Source: Paenibacillus koleovorans NBRC 103111 (GTDB taxonomy: Bacteria; Bacillota; Bacilli; Paenibacillales; NBRC-103111). From it: DNA of 64,000 nucleotides. Shown here one piece after another: positions 32,348 through 41,484 of the stretch (its first letter is position 1; each line of letters opens with the position of its first letter). Under the pieces are notes generated by a model. The model was not told the DNA's origin, did not search any database, and was given only the letters and a program-made list of their open reading frames with translations. The stretch lies in assembly GCF_004000845.1 (NCBI RefSeq), contig NZ_BIMA01000030.1, positions 1 to 64,000 of the forward strand, given 5' to 3'. Made by a program: the position numbers and the translations under genes.

Positions 32348-32357
32348 AGTATACCAC
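32348..32357 (-). promoter_or_regulatory. Extended -10 promoter of the TPR gene
   Basis: On the minus strand TGGTATACT, an extended -10 with a perfect TATACT, 36 nt before the start codon. No good -35. Confidence 0.5.
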
Positions 32358-32402
32358 AGTTGCCTGCGAGAACCTACTGGGAAAGCACCCTATGACAGCC
32401 TC

Positions 32403-33353
32403 CTAGACGCCGCCGTACTTGAACAACGTGCTGATCGAGCCGCCTTGTATGATGATGCGGATCGCATCGGAGAACAGATGGGCGAGCGACAGCACCTTGA
32501 ACCGCGACGGAGCGTGATCCGGCAGCGCGATCGAATCGGTGATGATGACCTCGCGGATGTTCGGGTGGTCGAGCCGCTTGATGGCCGGATCCGTGAAGAC
32601 CGGGTGGGTCGCCGCTACATAAGCATCTCCCGCTCCGCGTTCCTTTAATCCTTCGACAACCTTGACGATTGTGCCGCCGGTGTCGATCAAGTCCTCGATG
32701 ATGACCGGGGTGCGGCCTTCGACGTCGCCGATGACGTGGGTGATCGTCGCTTCGTTGTGCGCGTAACGCTTCTTGATCATGATCGCGAACGGCGCGTTCA
32801 GGATGTTGGCGAGATTCTCCGCTGTCGTAGCGCGCCCTGCATCCGGCGATACGACGACCAAATTCGGGATGTTCTTGCTGCGGATGTAGTCGCTGATCAT
32901 ATCCGTTGCAGTGAGATGGTCCATCGGTATGTTGAAGAAGCCCTGGATGGCCGGCGCGTGCAGGTCCACGGTCAAGATGCGGGTCGCCCCTGCGGTTGTG
33001 AGGAGGTCCGCCACCAGCTTGGCCGAGATCGGCTCTCGCGGAGCGGCTTTGCGTTCTTGTCGGGAGTAACCGTAATAAGGCACGACCAAGTTGATCGTCC
33101 GTGCCGATGCCCGCCGGGCGGCGTCCATCATAATCAGCAGCTCCATCATGTGGTCATTGACCGGATGGTTGAATGTCTGCACCAGGAACACGTCGCAATT
33201 GCGGATCGTTTCTTCATAGTGGCAGTAAATTTCCCCGCTCTTGAAGCGCGACAGCTTGATCTTGCCGAGAGGTACGCCCAGCTCGGTACAGATGGCCTCC
33301 GCAAGTTTCGGATTGGACGATCCGCTAAAAATTTTACAATTGTCCGTGTACAT
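32403..33353 (-). CDS. Divergent ribose-phosphate pyrophosphokinase paralogue
   Basis: 316 aa. Seen: FSGSSNPKLAEAICTELG, the YYGYSRQERKAAPREPISAKLVADLL block, DLHAPAIQGFF and the PRPP loop EDLIDTGGTI, all PRPP synthetase landmarks. Unlike usual Prs, the ATP/flexible region reads VVSPDAGRATTAENLA and KKRYAHNEATITH, without the RAR and RRP motifs. A main prs normally sits near glmU-ctc, so this is probably a second copy. The start follows AGGGGGTTACC. Enzyme activity is inferred; it could also be a regulatory subunit. Confidence 0.75.
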   Translation of the reverse strand: MYTDNCKIFSGSSNPKLAEAICTELGVPLGKIKLSRFKSGEIYCHYEETIRNCDVFLVQTFNHPVNDHMMELLIMMDAARRASARTINLVVPYYGYSRQERKAAPREPISAKLVADLLTTAGATRILTVDLHAPAIQGFFNIPMDHLTATDMISDYIRSKNIPNLVVVSPDAGRATTAENLANILNAPFAIMIKKRYAHNEATITHVIGDVEGRTPVIIEDLIDTGGTIVKVVEGLKERGAGDAYVAATHPVFTDPAIKRLDHPNIREVIITDSIALPDHAPSRFKVLSLAHLFSDAIRIIIQGGSISTLFKYGGV

Positions 33354-33547
33354 GGTAACCCCCTAGAGTTGTGCGGGAAACGCCGGCCCCGCCAATGAAT
33401 TGCAGCTTCTTGAATGTTCAGTTTCATTATAACGGTTCGACAATCATTTTCAAAAGGAAACGATCACGATGTCGAATTTTTGTAACATTCAACGAAGGTT
33501 ATACGGCACACTTCCATAATATTGCCCAGTCAGCCGGCAAACCAATG

Positions 33548-33592
33548 AAAAAAGCCCTCGACCGTCGCAATCGTACGACATAGTCGGGGCTT
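33548..33592 (-). terminator. Terminator after the Gfo/Idh/MocA gene
   Basis: On the minus strand AAGCCCCGAC pairs with GTCGAGGGCTT (one mismatch) around a 20-nt loop, followed by TTTTCA. Confidence 0.7.
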
Positions 33593-33617
33593 GTTATGGA
33601 GGCGACGCCGGCCAACA

Positions 33618-34739
33618 CTAGCCGAGCGCGACCGGTTCGCCGCTAGCCGAAGAGCGGTACACCGCGTCGATCAGCCGCTGCAGCTCAAGCGCCTGCTGCA
33701 GCGTCGTGCGCGGCGCCCGCCTCTCGCGGATCGCGCCGGCGAAGTCTGCCAGCAGCCGCACCTGCAGCTGCTCGAACGTCTCGGCGCCGGACCACAGGAC
33801 GGATGGCTCTACGCCACCTTCATCCCCATACTGGTACAGGATGACTGAATTTTGCGGACCCGGCACGATCGGGGCGACCAACCCGCCGTGCTCCCCGATG
33901 AACCGCCAAGCCGCCTCTTGCGGACCTACCAGATATTCGCCCTGCTCGAGCAGGAACACCGGCGCATCCGCCTCGCGGAATCGTATATGGGCCGTGCTGT
34001 AGGTCTCCCCGACGGAACCAGACACCACATGATCGGCGAACAGCCCGCTGAGTCCCCAAGCGTGGCCGGCAATCGACCGGGGACGCAGCCCCCAGCCGTC
34101 CATCATCCCGAACCCGTAGTCCAATATATACGTGCCCAGGTTCGTCAAACTCCCGCCGCCGTTCAGCGCGGGGTTCAACCGCCAAGGCGGCGGCAGCTTG
34201 CCGGGTTCGGGCTTCGGTTTGGCCGGCAACAGCCAGCGAACCGAGACGGAGCGCAGCCGCCCCAGCGTGCCGGCGTCCAGCACGCGCTTCACAGCCGCGG
34301 CAGACTCCATAAACCGCAAGCGCGACGAGCAGCCGGCCGCCACAACCCCGGAAGCGTGCGCAGCGCCAACCAGCTTCTCCGCTTCCGCCAGCGTCAGCGC
34401 AACCGGCTTCTCGAGCAGCACATGTTTGCCCAGCGCCATCGCCCGAAGCGCCAGCTCAGTCTTAAAAGCAGACGGCGGCACCGCGAACACTACCGCATCC
34501 ACGTTCTCGTCCGCCACCATCTCCTCTGCGGAGCCGTAGCTTGCGGGTACCCCAAACTGTTCGACCGCTGCCTGTGCCGCCTCCCGATTCAAGTCGGCCA
34601 CCGCGTGCACGACCAAGTCCTCTTTCAGTGAAGCCGCCGCTTTCAAGTAAACCCGCCCCATCACGCCGCAGCCGACTATCCCTACGGAAACCGCCCGTTT
34701 CTCGCCGCTCCCACCGTTCATCCTATCCGTACCGCTCAT
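33618..34739 (-). CDS. Gfo/Idh/MocA-family NAD(P)-dependent oxidoreductase
   Basis: 373 aa from the ATG at 34739. Seen: a Rossmann GxGxxG (VGIVGCGVMGRVYLKAA), the KHVLLEKPVALT motif with the catalytic-type Lys (EKP), and a NLGTYILDYGFGMMDG segment in the C-terminal domain. Known: the family oxidises sugars or inositols; the substrate cannot be read here. Short intergenic distance to the AraC-type gene and the sugar-binding lipoprotein suggests carbohydrate use. Confidence 0.8.
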   Translation of the reverse strand: MSGTDRMNGGSGEKRAVSVGIVGCGVMGRVYLKAAASLKEDLVVHAVADLNREAAQAAVEQFGVPASYGSAEEMVADENVDAVVFAVPPSAFKTELALRAMALGKHVLLEKPVALTLAEAEKLVGAAHASGVVAAGCSSRLRFMESAAAVKRVLDAGTLGRLRSVSVRWLLPAKPKPEPGKLPPPWRLNPALNGGGSLTNLGTYILDYGFGMMDGWGLRPRSIAGHAWGLSGLFADHVVSGSVGETYSTAHIRFREADAPVFLLEQGEYLVGPQEAAWRFIGEHGGLVAPIVPGPQNSVILYQYGDEGGVEPSVLWSGAETFEQLQVRLLADFAGAIRERRAPRTTLQQALELQRLIDAVYRSSASGEPVALG

Positions 34740-34888
34740 CCTGATCGCAGCCTTTCCTCGCCACTCTGATATCCGCATCCTCCGTACCCGTCTTACCCGC
34801 AGTACCCGCACGCGCACCTGTACCCTTTCTCCCGCATGCCTCTATTCTTCCGTTCTCCTTCCAGTACTCGCCATCCCTTGCTTGCTTC

Positions 34889-37150
34889 CTACTCTTCCGT
34901 CCCCGTCCGGCCTTTCTGGTAATTGCCCGGCGTATAGCCCGTCACTTTCTTGAACGCGCTGATAAATGTTTTGCTCTGCATAAACCCTACCCGCTCGGCC
35001 ACATCCTGCACCGTCGCACCGGTTTCCTTCATCAGCCTCGAAGCCTGCTCGACGCGTACGCCGTTGACATAGTCGACGAACTTAATTCCATATTCTTCCT
35101 TGAACAACCGGCTGATCGAGCTCGGGTGAAGTCGGAACGCATCGGCTAACAGAGCCTGGGACAAATTCGGATTCGCGAAATGCTCGTCTATAAACTTCTT
35201 CACATCCTGCAGGATGGCGCGGTTGGACTTCGATTCTCTCCACCCGCGAATGCGCTCCGACACGACCTGCAGCGACTCGCAGAGCCTTTCGCCGATGTCG
35301 GTCAACGTCTCCCCTTGATTCAGAGCCTGCTCCAACCGAACGCTCTCGCTGAGCCAAACCGGCTCCAGCTCCTGCGGCAGATCAGCCATCTTGTGCTGGA
35401 TGTGGAACAGCAGGACGGACAGCAGGCTGCGCACCTGCTCGCCGTTGAACGAGCCGGCCTGCAGCGCGGCAAACAAACGGCCGAGATCGTCCTCCCAAAT
35501 CTCACCGAGCCGCAAAGATCGGCTGATCTCCTCAATCCGCTGCAGCTCCCTTACCGTATTCGGCTGCTCGATAACCGGGAGGTCCCGCTCCGTAATAATT
35601 CGGTTCAATCCAAGAGACACTTTATAGGAAAGCGCCTGACGCGCGGTCTGGAACGAAACCGAGATCGCCTCGATCCGTTCGACTGCCGTACCTACAGCTA
35701 TGGTGACAGTCAACGGCAGCTCGCCTGCCAAGCGGCGACGCGCTTGCTCCATCACGAGCATAAGCTGCTCTTCCCCGTCGCGGCCATCCTGCTGAATGAC
35801 AATAGCGCCAAGCCAGCTGTCGGACAACCATTCGGACGAAGCCGACAAACCATGATCAAGCATACACCGGTCCCATTCCGCCTGCAGTCGCTCCTTCATT
35901 GCCTGGAGGTCAGCGTCGCTATAACCGCCGACCCAGCGGGCTTCGTACTGATCCAATTCAACCAGCACGGCCGTCGGACGTCCGCTATCGAGCCGCAGCT
36001 CGAACAGCTCCTCTTCCAGGACACCATAGAAAGAGGACCGCTCGAAGCGCCCTTCCGCCAGCCGGCGGAAATGATGCTCCCGCTTGAACTTCAGATTGCG
36101 CTCGTTTTCTTGCTCCAATTGGTGGGAATGGCTCCACAGCTGATCCAGCGCCTTGCCGATCGCATGGAATTCATCGCGCTTGCCGCCGGCGGGAGCGTCG
36201 TCGCCGGTGGGAGCATCGTCGCCGCCGGACTTCTTCAAAGCCAGCGACCCGATCTGCTGAACGAGCCGCTGCACGGGCCGGTAGTGCCTGCGGGTCGCGA
36301 ACACCATCCATACCAGTCCGAGCAGGATGCACCCGCCGCCGATCGAGATCGCCAAATACAGCACCGGTTCCGCCCAGCTCAGCAATCCTGGCTGCAGCAC
36401 ACCGCTTTCTATGGTCCACTCTGTGTAGCTCATCGGCACGGCAGCCAGCTTCTTCGTCTCCTTGCCATACATTCCCGGGAGAAGCGTGGAGCTGATCTCA
36501 ATTCCCTGTGCATCCACTACCCTCAAATAACCGGAGCTCGGATTCACCGTCTGACCCAGCATCCTCTGCAAGGAAGCGGTACTCACTTGAACGACAAGCA
36601 AGCCGGATGTCCGCAGGTCGGACAAGCGGGCCAGCGAGATCACATCGATCGTCTCGGATTCGGACGCGCCCGGTGCTGCAATCGTACGGCGATCGCCCCA
36701 GACGAACCGTTTCTCTTCTTTTCTTTTCGCTTCAATATAAGCCAGGTCTTTATAGCGGTCCAGCTCCACAATCGAGGTTGCCTCAAGCACCTTCCTCTCC
36801 CCGGGCTTAACCAGATAGAGCGAGTGGATCAGCGGAAATCGGGTTTGCAAGCCGGTCAGCGCAGTGGCCGCCTGGTAAGCGCTTGCTTGGAAAAAATCAT
36901 CAGGCCCATTATAATAACCGGCTATGCGAGCATCGCTCTGAATGAGCTGGAACATGCCGTTCTCGATGTCAAGGAGGGATTGATCCAGGTTTCGTGCGGC
37001 ATTCTGGGCCACCGTCTCTCCCGATTGCAGGGAGGATCGTTCGGACAGCTGTCGAACAGTAAGAAACAGGATGAATAGCAAAGTCAGACAGACGGCCAGA
37101 AAAACAGGCATGTAAGAAAACAGCATTCGGTAGAACCAGTTCCTTCTCAT
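34889..37150 (-). CDS. Membrane-anchored AraC-family transcriptional regulator
   Basis: 753 aa from the ATG at 37150 (MRRNWFYRML). Seen: one membrane helix at the N-terminus (MLFSYMPVFLAVCLTLLFILFL), an extracellular sensor-like part, a second helix near residue 275 (LYLAISIGGGCILLGLVWMVF), and a middle domain. The AraC HTH is in the last 100 residues (LSQALLADAFRLHPSSISRLFKEEYGIKF, VAERVGFMQSKTFISAFKKVTGYTPGNYQ). Known: Paenibacillus has many such one-component sensors of carbohydrate. It is divergent from the lipoprotein gene at 37350, the likely target. No kinase. Confidence 0.85.
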   Translation of the reverse strand: MRRNWFYRMLFSYMPVFLAVCLTLLFILFLTVRQLSERSSLQSGETVAQNAARNLDQSLLDIENGMFQLIQSDARIAGYYNGPDDFFQASAYQAATALTGLQTRFPLIHSLYLVKPGERKVLEATSIVELDRYKDLAYIEAKRKEEKRFVWGDRRTIAAPGASESETIDVISLARLSDLRTSGLLVVQVSTASLQRMLGQTVNPSSGYLRVVDAQGIEISSTLLPGMYGKETKKLAAVPMSYTEWTIESGVLQPGLLSWAEPVLYLAISIGGGCILLGLVWMVFATRRHYRPVQRLVQQIGSLALKKSGGDDAPTGDDAPAGGKRDEFHAIGKALDQLWSHSHQLEQENERNLKFKREHHFRRLAEGRFERSSFYGVLEEELFELRLDSGRPTAVLVELDQYEARWVGGYSDADLQAMKERLQAEWDRCMLDHGLSASSEWLSDSWLGAIVIQQDGRDGEEQLMLVMEQARRRLAGELPLTVTIAVGTAVERIEAISVSFQTARQALSYKVSLGLNRIITERDLPVIEQPNTVRELQRIEEISRSLRLGEIWEDDLGRLFAALQAGSFNGEQVRSLLSVLLFHIQHKMADLPQELEPVWLSESVRLEQALNQGETLTDIGERLCESLQVVSERIRGWRESKSNRAILQDVKKFIDEHFANPNLSQALLADAFRLHPSSISRLFKEEYGIKFVDYVNGVRVEQASRLMKETGATVQDVAERVGFMQSKTFISAFKKVTGYTPGNYQKGRTGTEE

Positions 37151-37219
37151 GTCGTCTTCGTCCCTCCTCAATCAGACTTGAACTTATTATCAAGCGTCCG
37201 CCAGGTTGCGTCAAGACCA

Positions 37220-37234
37220 ATATAGCGCTTTCAA
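37220..37234. promoter_or_regulatory. Candidate cre (catabolite control) site
   Basis: On the minus strand TTGAAAGCGCTATAT fits the CcpA consensus WTGNAANCGNWNNCW with one mismatch (A for the C near the end). It lies between the divergent AraC-type and lipoprotein genes. Confidence 0.4.
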
Positions 37235-37349
37235 AAATACGGAATCCCGCAAAAACGAGCTATAGGCAACTCTCTTCCTCCTCCCTTACGATAAGCACAC
37301 AGCCAGATGGCCACTGAGCACTTCAAACTTTATACAGGGGGAATCAAGA

Positions 37350-38957
37350 ATGTATCCAACGACGAATCGCTCGAAATGGAAAGTATGGACTTCGCTGGCA
37401 TTAGCCGTAACGGTCCTCAGCGCATGCGGGTCAAACGAAGGATCCGGCAGTGCCAGTCCAAGCGTCTCTCCGTCAGCAGGGGCATCCGCCAAGCCGGCGC
37501 AGAAAGAGAAGCTGGAGTTGAAATGGTTTATCGACGGACCGGCGAGCTCGCAGTTGCCTGGCGCACAGGACGATTTTGTGAAGAAAACAATCGAAGAGAA
37601 GTTCAATGTGAAGCTGACCGTCGACTACATGGTGCTCGGGCAAGACTACATCAACAAAGTGAACGCCCAGCTCACCGCGAACGATCCGCCGGATATGTGG
37701 AGAGACGCGAACGGGGATGGCGGGCAAAAGTATGCGCTTGACGGCGTCTTGGCCGACATTAGTAAATTCGTAACGCCTCAGACGATGCCGAACTATTTCA
37801 AATATTGGGTCGATGAGAAGACATTCGCCGGTTATCAAATTCAAGGCAAGACGGTTCGCGCCCCGATCCCTTACAGCAAAGAACTGTATCGCGCCTGGTA
37901 CATCCGCAAGGACTGGCTCGACAAGCTTGGACTGTCCGTTCCGAAAACATATGACGAGTATTTGAACGTTTTGCGCGCCTTTACGAACAACGACCCTGAC
38001 GGCAACGGTAAAAAAGACACATACGGCTTCACGACGGCGGCCGGCGGCGACGGGATCGGGCTTGAATGGCCGGAATATTGGAAAAACGGGTTGATTTTCG
38101 CAACCTTCCTGGAAAACGGGAAATTTATCGACATGCAGACCGATGCTCGAGTGGAGCAAGTGTTGACCGATATAGCCAAGGTTATCGCGGAAGGCGTCGT
38201 CGATCCGGACTGGTTCCTGAACAAAGCCCCTCAGCATACCGACAAGGCCGCTCAAGGCAAGGTCGGGGTCGTGCAAGGCGCGACAAAAGATTTCGCTTAC
38301 GACTCCAATCCGCAGAGCATCCAGACGAAAACCAAAGCGTTGTTCCCGAATGCGAACTGGGTTCCATTCACTCCATTCGGCAGCCACCCGATCCAATCGG
38401 GCATCGCCCCGGGCTCTCCGTTCTTGTTCTACAAGACGGTAGCGGAGAAATCGCCTGAGAAAGTGGCGCGGTCGGTGGAAATTCTGGACTGGCTCTCGAG
38501 TGAAGAAGGCTACATCCTGACGCACTATGGGCAGGAAAACAAACATTATACGCGCAGCGGGTCTACGCTGACGCTCAAGCCGGAAGCCATCACCGCCGAC
38601 ATCACGAGCAAGGGCGACTGGCTGTCCATCTGGGACTTCTTCACCCCGGCTACGCCTAACGTATTCGGACTCACGATCGTCGATCCGAAGCAGACCGACC
38701 GGGACCGCTCGATCGAGAAGACGATCAACAGCATTCCGTCCGCCCCTTACCTGGGCACGAGCTTGATTGCTCCGACCGGGTTCGACTTGGCCACCTTCCG
38801 CAAGCGTCAGCGCGAGCTGCAAGCGAAAGCGATCTTCGAGGATAAATCGGGCAAAAACTGGCCGGCCTACCGCGAAGAGCTCATAACCAAGTACAACGGG
38901 AAAGCGCTCTTCGACGCGTATGCGGAGCAGATCAAAGCGGCAGGATTGGCGAAATAA
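37350..38957 (+). CDS. Extracellular solute-binding lipoprotein (sugar ABC importer type)
   Basis: 535 aa. Seen: signal peptide with lipobox LSAC (Cys26), Ser/Pro/Ala-rich linker, then a bilobal binding fold (KLELKWFIDG, DPPDMWRDANGDG, YIRKDWLDKLGLSVPKTYDEY). Known: this is like LplA-type binding proteins of Paenibacillus, which feed sugar or oligosaccharide to a membrane pair and MsmX-type ATPase. No permease genes lie next to it, so it would have to use those from elsewhere; an MsmX/UgpC-type ATPase is at 59850. The ATG follows AGGGGGAATCAAGA. Divergent from the AraC-type sensor. Confidence 0.88.
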   Translation: MYPTTNRSKWKVWTSLALAVTVLSACGSNEGSGSASPSVSPSAGASAKPAQKEKLELKWFIDGPASSQLPGAQDDFVKKTIEEKFNVKLTVDYMVLGQDYINKVNAQLTANDPPDMWRDANGDGGQKYALDGVLADISKFVTPQTMPNYFKYWVDEKTFAGYQIQGKTVRAPIPYSKELYRAWYIRKDWLDKLGLSVPKTYDEYLNVLRAFTNNDPDGNGKKDTYGFTTAAGGDGIGLEWPEYWKNGLIFATFLENGKFIDMQTDARVEQVLTDIAKVIAEGVVDPDWFLNKAPQHTDKAAQGKVGVVQGATKDFAYDSNPQSIQTKTKALFPNANWVPFTPFGSHPIQSGIAPGSPFLFYKTVAEKSPEKVARSVEILDWLSSEEGYILTHYGQENKHYTRSGSTLTLKPEAITADITSKGDWLSIWDFFTPATPNVFGLTIVDPKQTDRDRSIEKTINSIPSAPYLGTSLIAPTGFDLATFRKRQRELQAKAIFEDKSGKNWPAYREELITKYNGKALFDAYAEQIKAAGLAK

Positions 38958-38979
38958 CATCTCATAGCAGCACCAATAA

Positions 38980-39026
38980 GCACCCTTGACTCCTCCATCT
39001 TGATGAAGAAGGTCAAGGGTGCTTTT
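38980..39026 (+). terminator. Terminator of the lipoprotein gene
   Basis: GCACCCTTGAC pairs with GTCAAGGGTGC around a 21-nt loop, followed by TTTTC. Confidence 0.75.
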
Positions 39027-39071
39027 CATATACATATCCCATTTACACCAATCCGTAGGAGGCTCGATGTA

Positions 39072-39230
39072 ATGAAATGCAAGCGCTTCACAGTGTTCGT
39101 TCTCTGCCTGCTGCTTACCGTCGGACTGCTCCTTTAGCTAGTTGCGGCCCAGGACCCGGGCATTGACCGTTTCCTATCGACAGACCAGAGCTTGAACTAT
39201 GGCAGAGGTTTGTCGGTGCAGATGCGATAG
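39072..39230 (+). pseudogene. Small secreted peptide frame interrupted by an in-frame TAG
   Basis: TAGGAGG, then ATG 9 nt later. The first 21 codons are a hydrophobic signal-type peptide (MKCKRFTVFVLCLLLTVGLLL). Then comes TAG at 39135, and the same frame runs on for 30 codons (LVAAQDPGIDRFLSTD and on) to TAG at 39228, where a terminator begins. Either a decayed exported-peptide gene, a read-through case, or a short peptide only. No frameshift is seen and the second half has a signal-peptidase-like AAQ. Confidence 0.4.
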
Positions 39231-39272
39231 AAAACCACCCCAAGCCCTGATTAGGGTTTGGGGTGGTTTTTC
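39231..39272. terminator. Bidirectional terminator between small ORF and hisIE
   Basis: AACCACCCC AAGCCCT and AGGGTTTGGGGTGGTT form a long stem with a short loop; A-run on one side and T-run on the other, so it can end both the plus-strand gene and the his operon. Confidence 0.85.
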
Positions 39273-39295
39273 GTGGGTCACTATTTAGGAAGCTA

Positions 39296-40057
39296 TTACT
39301 CTTTCGACTTGCTCTTGCTCACATGACGACGGTCCAGCTCGGCCATAATGTCGTCTAGCGATAGCCGCTGCTCGCGCAGCAACACGAGCAGGTGGAAGAT
39401 GAGGTCGCTCGCTTCGTAACGCAGTTCATCGTTGTCGCGGTTTTTGGCGGCGATGATCACTTCCGCGGCTTCTTCGCCGACCTTCTTCAAAATTTTGTCG
39501 ACACCTTTCTCGAACAGGTACGTCGTGTACGCGCCTTCCGGACGTTCCGCATCGCGCTGGGCAATGACGGACTCCAGCTTGGACAGGATGTCGAAGCGAC
39601 CCGGTTGGCCCGGAACCGCGCATACGTCTACGTCAGGCGAACCGAGGGTAATGAAGCCGGTTGGCGCAGCGGCCGATGCTTCTGCAGGTGAGGCGGATAC
39701 CGCAACAGCTTGGCCGGTACCGGCGATTTCCGCCGAGAAGCAGCTGTATTTGCCCGTATGGCAAGCCGGTCCCACTTGATCAACCAGTACGAGCAGAGTA
39801 TCGCCGTCGCAATCGTAACGGACCGACTTCACCTTCTGGATATGGCCCGAGGTTGCTCCTTTGTTCCACAGCTCACCCCGCGAGCGGCTCCAGAACCAGG
39901 TTTGCCCCGTCTCGATCGTCCGTCCAAGCGAATCTTCGTTCATATACGCGAGCATCAGCACTTCCTTGCTGACCGCATCCTGTACCACGGTCGGTACGAG
40001 GCCGTTCCCGTCCCATTTAATGGCGGAACGCCAGTTCGTATCTCTTTCCGCTATCAT
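39296..40057 (-). CDS. hisI: Bifunctional phosphoribosyl-AMP cyclohydrolase / phosphoribosyl-ATP pyrophosphatase
   Basis: 253 aa; catalyses steps 2 and 3 of histidine synthesis. Seen: PRA-cyclohydrolase N-half ([51 protein letters not shown], residues 30-105). A ~45-residue Ala/Pro/Gly-rich linker follows, then the pyrophosphatase C-half ([36 protein letters not shown]). The start overlaps the hisF stop by ATGA. Last gene of the operon. Confidence 0.95.
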   Translation of the reverse strand: MIAERDTNWRSAIKWDGNGLVPTVVQDAVSKEVLMLAYMNEDSLGRTIETGQTWFWSRSRGELWNKGATSGHIQKVKSVRYDCDGDTLLVLVDQVGPACHTGKYSCFSAEIAGTGQAVAVSASPAEASAAAPTGFITLGSPDVDVCAVPGQPGRFDILSKLESVIAQRDAERPEGAYTTYLFEKGVDKILKKVGEEAAEVIIAAKNRDNDELRYEASDLIFHLLVLLREQRLSLDDIMAELDRRHVSKSKSKE

Positions 40058-40812
40058 CGAACCTCAACCCCTTTCCGTCTCAAATCGGCTTTCACATCGT
40101 CTATCGTCATTTCTTTGTAGTGGAAAATCGTAGCCGCCAGCCCCGCATCCGCCTTGCCTTCGGCGAAGACGTCATAGAAGTCGGACACTTTGCCGGCGCC
40201 GCCCGAGGCGATAACCGGAATACGAACCCGCTCCGACACCGCACGCGTTAGCGGCAGGTCGAAACCGTCCTTCGTCCCGTCGGCGTCCATGCTGGTGAGC
40301 AGCAGCTCCCCTGCGCCGAGCCGCTCGACCTCGCTCACCCAATCCAGCGCCTTGATGCCCGTAGCGTTGCGGCCCCCGTGCGTGTACACTTCCCATTCGC
40401 CCCACGATGGGTTGAATCTAGCGTCGATCGCGACGACAATGCACTGCGAGCCGAACTTCGATGCGCCATCCGCTACGAGCCGAGGGTTCTTAACCGCCGC
40501 CGTATTGATGCCGATCTTATCCGCTCCGGCGCGAAGTAGCCGCTTCATATCGTCCACACTCGCAATCCCGCCGCCGACTGTGAACGGAATCGTAATTTCG
40601 CCCGCCGTTTTTCTCACAACCTCGACCATCGTCGCCCGTCCCTCGAAGGAAGCGGAGATGTCCAGGAACACCAGCTCATCCGCGCCTTCCCCGTCATAGG
40701 TCGCCGCCAGCTCCACCGGATCGCCCGCATCGCGCAGGTTCACGAAGTTGACGCCTTTCACCACCCGGCCGTCCTTCACGTCCAAGCAAGGTATGACTCG
40801 TTTGGCCAACAT
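40054..40812 (-). CDS. hisF: Imidazole glycerol phosphate synthase, cyclase subunit HisF
   Basis: 252 aa TIM barrel. Seen: [20 protein letters not shown] (catalytic Asp), the DISAS strand, [14 protein letters not shown] (Asp130-type), [16 protein letters not shown] and the C-terminal ASGGAGK phosphate site. It is HisF rather than HisA by the [13 protein letters not shown] and DADGTK motifs. Works with HisH. Start follows GGGGAGAG. It is 46 nt from hisH with no hisA between. Confidence 0.96.
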   Translation of the reverse strand: MLAKRVIPCLDVKDGRVVKGVNFVNLRDAGDPVELAATYDGEGADELVFLDISASFEGRATMVEVVRKTAGEITIPFTVGGGIASVDDMKRLLRAGADKIGINTAAVKNPRLVADGASKFGSQCIVVAIDARFNPSWGEWEVYTHGGRNATGIKALDWVSEVERLGAGELLLTSMDADGTKDGFDLPLTRAVSERVRIPVIASGGAGKVSDFYDVFAEGKADAGLAATIFHYKEMTIDDVKADLRRKGVEVR

Positions 40813-40858
40813 AGTTATCTCTCCCCATCGCCGTCCGGTTTTCCCCGACCGTTCGTCT

Positions 40859-41482
40859 TTATAGCGCCACTCGATTGTCCACCAGCTTAAGAAATTGATT
40901 GAGCAGCTGCATGCCGAGCGGACCGCTTTTCTCCGGATGGAACTGCATGCCGAACACGTTGCCGCGCCCGACGATCGCCGTCACCGGCTGATAATAGTCC
41001 GTCACGGCCAGCAGATCCGCAGGCTGCTCCGGCTTCGCATGGTACGAGTGGACGAAATACACATGGCCCTCTTCCAGCCCTTCGAACAACGGATGATTCG
41101 GTTGGCGGAATTCGAGCTTGTTCCAGCCCATATGCGGCACCTTGTAGTCGCCGCGGAACCGTTCCACTCGGCCGGGCAGCAGGTTCAGCCCTTCGTTGCG
41201 GCCATACTCCTCGCTCTCGGAGAACAGCAGCTGCATGCCGAGGCAGATGCCGAGCAGCGGCTTGCCGGACTGTGCGTAGTAGCGGACGGCGTCGCCGAGT
41301 CCCGTCTCCCGCAGATTGTGCATCGCATCGCCGAAGGCGCCGACGCCCGGCAGGATCGCTCCGTCCGCCTGTAGCAGCTCGTTCTCGTCGGACGTCACGA
41401 TAGCGTTCGTGACGCCGAGCCGCTCGACCGCCTTGCTGACGCTATGCAGGTTGCCCATGCCGTAATCGATAATGGCGATCAC
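40859..41482 (-). CDS. hisH: Imidazole glycerol phosphate synthase, glutaminase subunit HisH
   Basis: 207 aa class I amidotransferase. Seen: [14 protein letters not shown], the GVGAFGDAM loop, nucleophile [10 protein letters not shown] (Cys) and the FHPEKS His/Glu pair. Start GTG at 41482, two bases after the hisB stop, so translation is coupled. Ammonia passes to HisF. Confidence 0.95.
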   Translation of the reverse strand: MIAIIDYGMGNLHSVSKAVERLGVTNAIVTSDENELLQADGAILPGVGAFGDAMHNLRETGLGDAVRYYAQSGKPLLGICLGMQLLFSESEEYGRNEGLNLLPGRVERFRGDYKVPHMGWNKLEFRQPNHPLFEGLEEGHVYFVHSYHAKPEQPADLLAVTDYYQPVTAIVGRGNVFGMQFHPEKSGPLGMQLLNQFLKLVDNRVAL

Positions 41483-41484
41483 GA

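Noticed and set aside
35180-37078. 632-codon plus-strand frame opposite the AraC-type gene
   Set aside because: Antisense shadow; the minus-strand protein has membrane helices and an HTH in the right order.
39076-39092. cre-like word within the small interrupted frame
   Set aside because: The TGCAAGCGCTT core is right but the last half is out of register by one base and it lies inside a frame.
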